A stretch of 64,000 bases of DNA from Methanocalculus chunghsingensis. GTDB lineage: Archaea; Halobacteriota; Methanomicrobia; Methanomicrobiales; Methanocorpusculaceae. Shown here in pieces: positions 59,492 to 64,000 of this stretch. The notes under the pieces are model-generated. The model was given only the letters and a program-made list of their open reading frames with translations, was not told the origin of the DNA and did not search any database. Location of the stretch: positions 1 to 64,000 of the forward strand of contig NZ_JWHL01000003.1 in the NCBI RefSeq assembly GCF_018132105.1, written 5' to 3'. The translations under genes and the position numbers were made by a program. Each line of letters begins with the position of its first letter. Within the stretch, counting starts at the first letter, position 1.

Positions 59492-60106
59492 ATGGCAAAG
59501 AAGAAGCAGGTTGGACGAAGGGTTGAAGGCTGGAAGGCGAAGAGCTGGTATAAAGTCTACACCCCGGAAGTCTTTGGAAAAGTGTATATCGGTGATGTAG
59601 TATCTGCAGACACCGCAAACATGATCGGGCGTGTTATGCAGGTCTCATACGGTGAGATCGCACAGGATTACTCAAAACAGCATATAAAGATGCAGTTTCG
59701 GATCAACAATGTCGCCGGTGACTCGGCATATACCGAGTTTGTCGGCCATGAAGTGACCCGTGACTATCTCCGTTCCCATGTGAAACGGCGGACCTCACGG
59801 ATTGATGCCACGGTGACCCTGAAGGTACAGGGCGGCCGTGATATCCAGGTGACACTCACCTGTTTCACCTTAAACCGCGCAAAGGTTTCACAGATACATG
59901 CGATCCGTGGAAAGATGGTCGAGGTTGTCCGGCGGCTTGCTGGTGAGATGGATTATGACTCCTTCGCAAAGGCAGCCGTAAACGGCGATATCTCCCGCGA
60001 GATCTTCAAAGAGTCAAAGACGATCTTCCCGATCCGAAGGATCGATGTGATCAAGACTGAAGCGGTCAGAACTGCTGCTGAGAAAGCTGCGGCAATCGCC
60101 GCATAA
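59492..60106 (+). CDS. rps3ae: Ribosomal protein S3Ae (eS1)
   Basis: 204 residues; archaeal/eukaryotic only. Features: WKAKSWYKVYTPEVFG, the FVGHEVTRDYLRSHVKRR (core EVTRDYLRS) RNA-binding region, and IFPIRRIDVIKTE near the end. A ribosome site GGTGAT precedes ATG 59492. Confidence 0.97.
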   Translation: MAKKKQVGRRVEGWKAKSWYKVYTPEVFGKVYIGDVVSADTANMIGRVMQVSYGEIAQDYSKQHIKMQFRINNVAGDSAYTEFVGHEVTRDYLRSHVKRRTSRIDATVTLKVQGGRDIQVTLTCFTLNRAKVSQIHAIRGKMVEVVRRLAGEMDYDSFAKAAVNGDISREIFKESKTIFPIRRIDVIKTEAVRTAAEKAAAIAA

Positions 60107-60120
60107 TTTTTTCCTTTTTT
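60107..60120 (+). terminator. Poly-T terminator after S3Ae
   Basis: TTTTTTCCTTTTTT begins directly after the S3Ae stop codon; a T-run of this kind is the common archaeal terminator. Confidence 0.6.
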
Positions 60121-60165
60121 GAAGGGGCATCCTCATAAGAGATCGAGGTGTACCATCTATGCAGG

Positions 60166-61401
60166 ATGACTGCACAGAAGATACTTCTCGTGATTCTTGA
60201 TGGGATCGCAGATCGCCCATGTGATGCACTTGATGGCAGGACACCCCTCCAGGCGGCAGCGACACCTGTGCTGGATCGCCTCGCATCAGAGGGTATCTGT
60301 GGTATAATGGATACAATAGCTCCCGGCATCAGGCCGGGTTCGGATACCGCACATTTAAGCCTCCTCGGATACCCGCCGGAACGGTACTATACCGGTCGCG
60401 GTCCCCTTGAGGCAGAAGGGTGCGGGATTCGGATGGAGCCGGGGATGATCGGCTTCCGGGCAAATTTTGCGACAATCGATGAAAACGGTGCGATCAGTGA
60501 TCGCCGGGCCGGCCGAATTCCGTCTACTACCCCGCTCTGTGAAGCGATCAGGGATGGTGTGGATCTCAGAACGTTTGGTGTGGAGATCTTCTTCGAACCG
60601 GGGGCAGGACACCGCGCTGCCCTTGCTCTTCGGGGTGACGGGCTTGGTGCAAATGTGACATCAAATGATCCAAAGCATGAGGGGTTCCCGCCGCTTCAGA
60701 TCAGACCGATGACCGAGGCCGGCTCCGATCAGCATACAGCTGATGTTGCAAACGAGTTCCTTCGCCAGTCCCAGGAGATTCTTCTTGATCACCCGCTGAA
60801 CAGAGAACGGAAACTATCCGGACTCGCCCCTGCAAACGCCGTTCTGATACGGGGTGCCGGGTTGATGGGCCGGTTTGAACCCTTCTCTGAGAAGTGGAAG
60901 ATGACAGGGAGTGTTATATCCGCAGCGGCGCTTATATCAGGTATCGGATCTGCAGTCGGTCTTGAACATATTGATATTCCCGGTATCACCGGGTCTGCCG
61001 ATTCGGATCTGGGAGCAAAGATCTCCCGCGCAGAGTCCGAGCTCGAACGCAAGGACTTCGTTCTTATGAACATCAAAGGTGCAGATGAGTTTGGTCATGA
61101 TGGTATGGCAGAAGGGAAGCGTGACTTCATCGAGGTTATCGATGGAGCCCTCACCCCTCTGCTTGCACGAACCGATATCATGATCGCTATATGCAGTGAT
61201 CATACGACCCCTTGTTCGGTGAAGGATCACTCGGGGGATCCCGTCCCTCTGCTTATCCGGGGACCTGATGTCAGGGTCGATTCAGTCACTGCATTTGATG
61301 AGATCTCTGTTGCATCAGGAGGTCTCCTGAGAGTTCGAGGCGGAGATCTTATGCCGATCCTCGTCGATCTCATTAATAGATCCCAGAAGTACGGTGCCTG
61401 A
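60166..61401 (+). CDS. apgM: Cofactor-independent phosphoglycerate mutase, archaeal ApgM type
   Basis: ATG 60166 (MTAQKILLVILDGIADRP) chosen over 60148. 411 residues, alkaline-phosphatase superfamily: ILDGIADRP holds the first metal aspartate, GSDTAHLSLLGYPP the nucleophile region, NIKGADEFGHDG and CSDHTTPCSVKDHSGD the later metal histidines and aspartates. Interconverts 3- and 2-phosphoglycerate, upstream of enolase (44 kb region). Confidence 0.95.
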   Translation: MTAQKILLVILDGIADRPCDALDGRTPLQAAATPVLDRLASEGICGIMDTIAPGIRPGSDTAHLSLLGYPPERYYTGRGPLEAEGCGIRMEPGMIGFRANFATIDENGAISDRRAGRIPSTTPLCEAIRDGVDLRTFGVEIFFEPGAGHRAALALRGDGLGANVTSNDPKHEGFPPLQIRPMTEAGSDQHTADVANEFLRQSQEILLDHPLNRERKLSGLAPANAVLIRGAGLMGRFEPFSEKWKMTGSVISAAALISGIGSAVGLEHIDIPGITGSADSDLGAKISRAESELERKDFVLMNIKGADEFGHDGMAEGKRDFIEVIDGALTPLLARTDIMIAICSDHTTPCSVKDHSGDPVPLLIRGPDVRVDSVTAFDEISVASGGLLRVRGGDLMPILVDLINRSQKYGA

Positions 61402-61413
61402 GGAGCAGATTGC

Positions 61414-62259
61414 ATGGAGAACGAGATCACGACTGAGGAGCAGGCTGTTCTGAAAGGGTGCATTCTCCCGGATGGAACAGAACTTCAGGAACGGATCTTA
61501 AAGGCTCCGGGAGACGTGATCATCGGTGAACATTCGCGGATAGAGTACGGGATCTCAGGAGACGAGATCTTCATCGCCGACTCATGCTCTCTGCAAGGTG
61601 ATATAAAAGCAGAAGGCGATCTCCGGATTGGGAACTTCTGTGAGATCGACGGAAACATCATCGCTGAAACTGATGCTTTTATCGGTGAAGGGGTTGTGAT
61701 CCGGGGAAAGCTGACCGTTACCGGGAATCTTGATATCGGCGATAATGTCACGATAGAAAAGGGTTTTGAGGCACTGGGTGAGATTGCGGTCAGGAATCCG
61801 ATGCCGGTGATCCTCTATATCATCCTCTATGTCATGACGATGCTTCGGATTGACCATGAGGAGGAGATTGACCGGTTCATGGAAGAGCTCTCTTCTTATG
61901 ATGACCGGCCGCTTATCCTGCCTCCCCGCACCATTCTTGACCAATCCCGGCTCATCGTTCTGATGCCCGTTCAGATCGGATCATCATGCCGGCTTCATGG
62001 ACTGATCCAGGGATCAGAGATGACGGTGGGATCGAAGACGACGGTCTTTGGGAGTATTCGGGGTGATGATTCGGTACGTGTCTCATCCGGTGCGATGATC
62101 CATGGTAATGTCGAAGCGAAGAATGAGGTCTTCATCGAAGAGGATGTCCGTATCCTCGGCAATGTCGAAGGCACGCGGGTGACGATGGATGAGAATGCCA
62201 CCGTTGAGGGGGTTATCCGGTCAACCGGCGGCCTGACGATCAGGAGAAAGAAAAAATGA
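61414..62259 (+). CDS. Bactofilin-like polymer-forming protein with central hydrophobic helix
   Basis: 281 residues. Two beta-helical regions of short repeats with the G-x-I/V-x-G rhythm (residues about 30-125, for example GDIKAEGDLRIGNF, and about 168-275, for example VFGSIRGDDSVRVSSG) are separated by a hydrophobic helix ILYIILYVMTML near residue 134. This is the bactofilin/DUF583 pattern, doubled, with a possible membrane anchor between. Archaeal members are uncharacterised; a scaffold at the membrane is a fair inference. It starts 12 bases after apgM and overlaps the next gene by ATGA. Confidence 0.75.
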   Translation: MENEITTEEQAVLKGCILPDGTELQERILKAPGDVIIGEHSRIEYGISGDEIFIADSCSLQGDIKAEGDLRIGNFCEIDGNIIAETDAFIGEGVVIRGKLTVTGNLDIGDNVTIEKGFEALGEIAVRNPMPVILYIILYVMTMLRIDHEEEIDRFMEELSSYDDRPLILPPRTILDQSRLIVLMPVQIGSSCRLHGLIQGSEMTVGSKTTVFGSIRGDDSVRVSSGAMIHGNVEAKNEVFIEEDVRILGNVEGTRVTMDENATVEGVIRSTGGLTIRRKKK

Positions 62260-63092
62260 ATGTTGCAGAGATTTTAGAGGTCCCGGCAGTATCGTTTGTC
62301 GAACCTTCATTTGGATATCTTGCCGGGACGGAGGCACTCTCTGATCTCTTCTCCCTTTCGGCGGTTGAGGGTTCAGCCCGTCTTCTCATCGATACCGAGG
62401 ATGAGCCGATGGCGCTTGCCCTCTCGGCAGATGGTTTGACATGGTGGGCGACTGCCTGCCTGTACCGGGATCTGACTGCTGCGGAGGTGGACTGCTTCGA
62501 TACCGTCGGGGGAGATCTCTACCAGGTCGAACGGAAGATCTTTGAACGGGCTCTCCGACGATCATTTTCGGAAGAGATCACGACAACCGTCCTTCCTGCA
62601 TTTGAGGATCTTCCTCCTGATCGGATCGGAAAGCTTGAGTCACTTATTCACGAGGTCTTTGGATCAACCGGGAGCGGTCCCTGCATCGACTGCTGCTGTG
62701 GATCCGGCATTGGATCTGCAATCCTCAGTTCAATGGGGATGGAACCTCTTGCTTATGACAATGACCCCGCACTCATCGCCCGTGGACTCCTCTCCGGACG
62801 GCTTGACCCCGAGGGGACACTTCTGATTGATGGACGGTCCGCAGATCTCTTCCTTCCTCAGACGAGTCGCGGCCTTGGAATTATGCTTGGTGAGATCCAC
62901 TCATTTGAATCAGTCCTCTGGGAGGAGATCGTCAGTGTGCTCTTTGATCTCTGTGATGAGGTGCTGATCACCGTCGGGACGGAGCGGGAGTCACGGCTCA
63001 TTGTCGAATGGGGTGATGCCTTTGACCGGACGATCGAGGTCTTTGAGAACGAACGTGACCCGATCTATGATCGATGGGTCTGTGTCGGGTAA
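62256..63092 (+). CDS. Methyltransferase-like protein of unknown substrate
   Basis: 278 residues. The second half has a Rossmann SAM-binding look: DCCCGSGIGSA near residue 145 (motif I), PLAYDNDPALIARG (motif II, acidic end of strand 2) and a later VLITVGTERESRL strand. The N-terminal about 120 residues are a separate alpha/beta part. No NPPY-like catalytic motif is visible, so target type is open. It overlaps the bactofilin-like gene by 4 bases, suggesting a joint role. Confidence 0.65.
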   Translation: MNVAEILEVPAVSFVEPSFGYLAGTEALSDLFSLSAVEGSARLLIDTEDEPMALALSADGLTWWATACLYRDLTAAEVDCFDTVGGDLYQVERKIFERALRRSFSEEITTTVLPAFEDLPPDRIGKLESLIHEVFGSTGSGPCIDCCCGSGIGSAILSSMGMEPLAYDNDPALIARGLLSGRLDPEGTLLIDGRSADLFLPQTSRGLGIMLGEIHSFESVLWEEIVSVLFDLCDEVLITVGTERESRLIVEWGDAFDRTIEVFENERDPIYDRWVCVG

Positions 63093-63204
63093 GGTATCCC
63101 CGGAACATCACCTTTTTTGCATTCGGCTCTTCAGTCTTTCCTGATTTGTTTTCAGGATCGCAATCTATATCTTCTGTACCGCCACGAATAAGATCAGAGG
63201 GAGC

Positions 63205-64000
63205 ATGGGTTTGGAATGGAATGATACCGTGAAGAGAGCAACGGATCCACCCCGTCTCATCTCCTGGAATATCACTCTCAGATGCCCGCTGAAGTGTCCC
63301 CACTGCTATGTGGATGCCGGTGCGGCTGAACCCGATGATCTCCTCTCAACAGTCGAGGCAGAAGGTGTCATCGACCAGATCTGTGAGGTTGGATCTCCGA
63401 TCCTGATCCTGAGCGGAGGTGAACCACTCCTCCGGCCGGATATCCTCAGGATCATCAGATACGGAACCGGGAGAGGCCTCAGGATGGTCATGGGAACCTC
63501 CGGGTATGGGCTGGATCCACAGATGGCCCAGGATCTGAATGAAGCAGGACTGAAGGCGGCCGCGATCAGCATCGACTCGACAGATCCTTCTGTCCACGAT
63601 GCGTTCCGCGGGGTGGAAGGTGCCTGGGAGCAGGCGGTTGCAGCAATACGGAACTGCCGTGATGCCGGGATCGGTGTTCAGATCAATATGACGGTGATGC
63701 GGCCTTCGATGCATGAGGTAGATGCCGTCATCAGGATGGGGAGAGAGATGGGGGTCACCGATTATCATATCTTCTTCCCTGTGCATACCGGGCGTGGTGA
63801 GGAGATCGCGCCACTGAACCCTCCGGAGTATGAATCTCTGATAGCTGAAATCCTCAGGATATATGAGAAGACCGGCCTCTCGGTCAGGCCGACATGTGCC
63901 CCACAGTTTCGGCGTATCGCAGATGAGTATGGTATCAGTGATGGTGGATGGGGGCGTGGCTGCCTGGCCGGGATCTCGTACTGCAGGATCTATGCGACCG
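63205..64000 (+). CDS. Radical SAM/SPASM enzyme, AhbC/AhbD/NirJ-like (3' end outside window)
   Basis: Starts at ATG 63205 and runs off the window after 265 codons. Radical SAM motif C27-x3-C31-x2-C34 (CPLKCPHCYVD), preceded by PRLISWNITLR. ILILSGGEPLLRPD is the GGE motif. The C-terminal part TCAPQFRRIADEYGI and GCLAGISYC enters a SPASM-type cysteine cluster and resembles the haem-pathway enzymes AhbC, AhbD and NirJ. Related enzymes mature peptides or other cofactors, so the substrate is not fixed. No siroheme gene is next to it in the window. Confidence 0.75.
   Translation, partial: MGLEWNDTVKRATDPPRLISWNITLRCPLKCPHCYVDAGAAEPDDLLSTVEAEGVIDQICEVGSPILILSGGEPLLRPDILRIIRYGTGRGLRMVMGTSGYGLDPQMAQDLNEAGLKAAAISIDSTDPSVHDAFRGVEGAWEQAVAAIRNCRDAGIGVQINMTVMRPSMHEVDAVIRMGREMGVTDYHIFFPVHTGRGEEIAPLNPPEYESLIAEILRIYEKTGLSVRPTCAPQFRRIADEYGISDGGWGRGCLAGISYCRIYAT

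Noticed and set aside
1-64000. CRISPR array or insertion sequence
   Set aside because: No regularly spaced repeats, no transposase-like protein and no paired terminal repeats were seen, although mosaic junctions imply recombination.

Overview
The window reads as a euryarchaeal chromosome, most likely a methanogen of the order Methanomicrobiales (genus not determined). The evidence is gene content: archaeal RNA polymerase subunits K, N and D (D carries two ferredoxin-type cysteine clusters), ribosomal proteins S3Ae and L18e, deoxyhypusine synthase, the archaeal mevalonate branch with isopentenyl phosphate kinase, archaeal ApgM, a KEOPS Pcc1 subunit and archaeal GluRS. No CRISPR array, transposase or rRNA gene was seen.

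Positions 1-28.2 kb are an accessory defence island of mosaic composition. An AT-rich Gabija-like pair (OLD-type ATPase/TOPRIM plus UvrD-like helicase) is followed by a type I-like BREX operon: brxA, brxB, brxC, pglX, a DUF2254 membrane protein, a displaced pglX 3' fragment, an ABC-type ATPase/DUF4276 pair, pglZ and brxL. The operon is tightly coupled, mostly by ATGA or GTGA overlaps. Next come an EVE protein, two DUF365 paralogues, two damaged YhcG/DUF1016 nucleases, a second ATPase/DUF4276 pair followed by a divergent TATA-binding protein, and a HEPN/MNT toxin-antitoxin pair. Small relics of a TBP gene (21909) and of the ATPase Walker B region (23237) indicate that a further copy of the DUF365-ATPase-DUF4276-TBP cassette once lay here and decayed.

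Positions 28.3-35.8 kb form a transition zone: an NSS transporter, a YgiT-type zinc finger, a PolB2-like polymerase with a substituted catalytic aspartate plus two small partners, a STAS fusion protein, CorA and an unrecognised protein.

Positions 35.8-49.2 kb hold the large minus-strand information/isoprenoid superoperon: tRNA-Ser, S13, S4, S11, RpoD, L18e, L13, S9, RpoN, tRNA-Pro, RpoK, enolase, S2, MEMO, mevalonate kinase, isopentenyl phosphate kinase, IPP isomerase, RNase J, prenyl synthase and GluRS. It is followed by deoxyhypusine synthase and five adjacent CBS-domain genes (about 18 CBS domains).

From 54.5 kb genes run on the plus strand: GTPase/DUF2073/Zn-ribbon, a lysine 2,3-aminomutase-like radical SAM enzyme, a candidate structured RNA, S15, a DHH exonuclease, Pcc1, S3Ae, ApgM, a bactofilin-like protein, a methyltransferase-like protein and a radical SAM/SPASM enzyme cut by the window end. 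The most promising unexplained material is the repeated ATPase-DUF4276 cassette with its own TBP and DUF365 partners, and the signs of domain swapping inside pglX.
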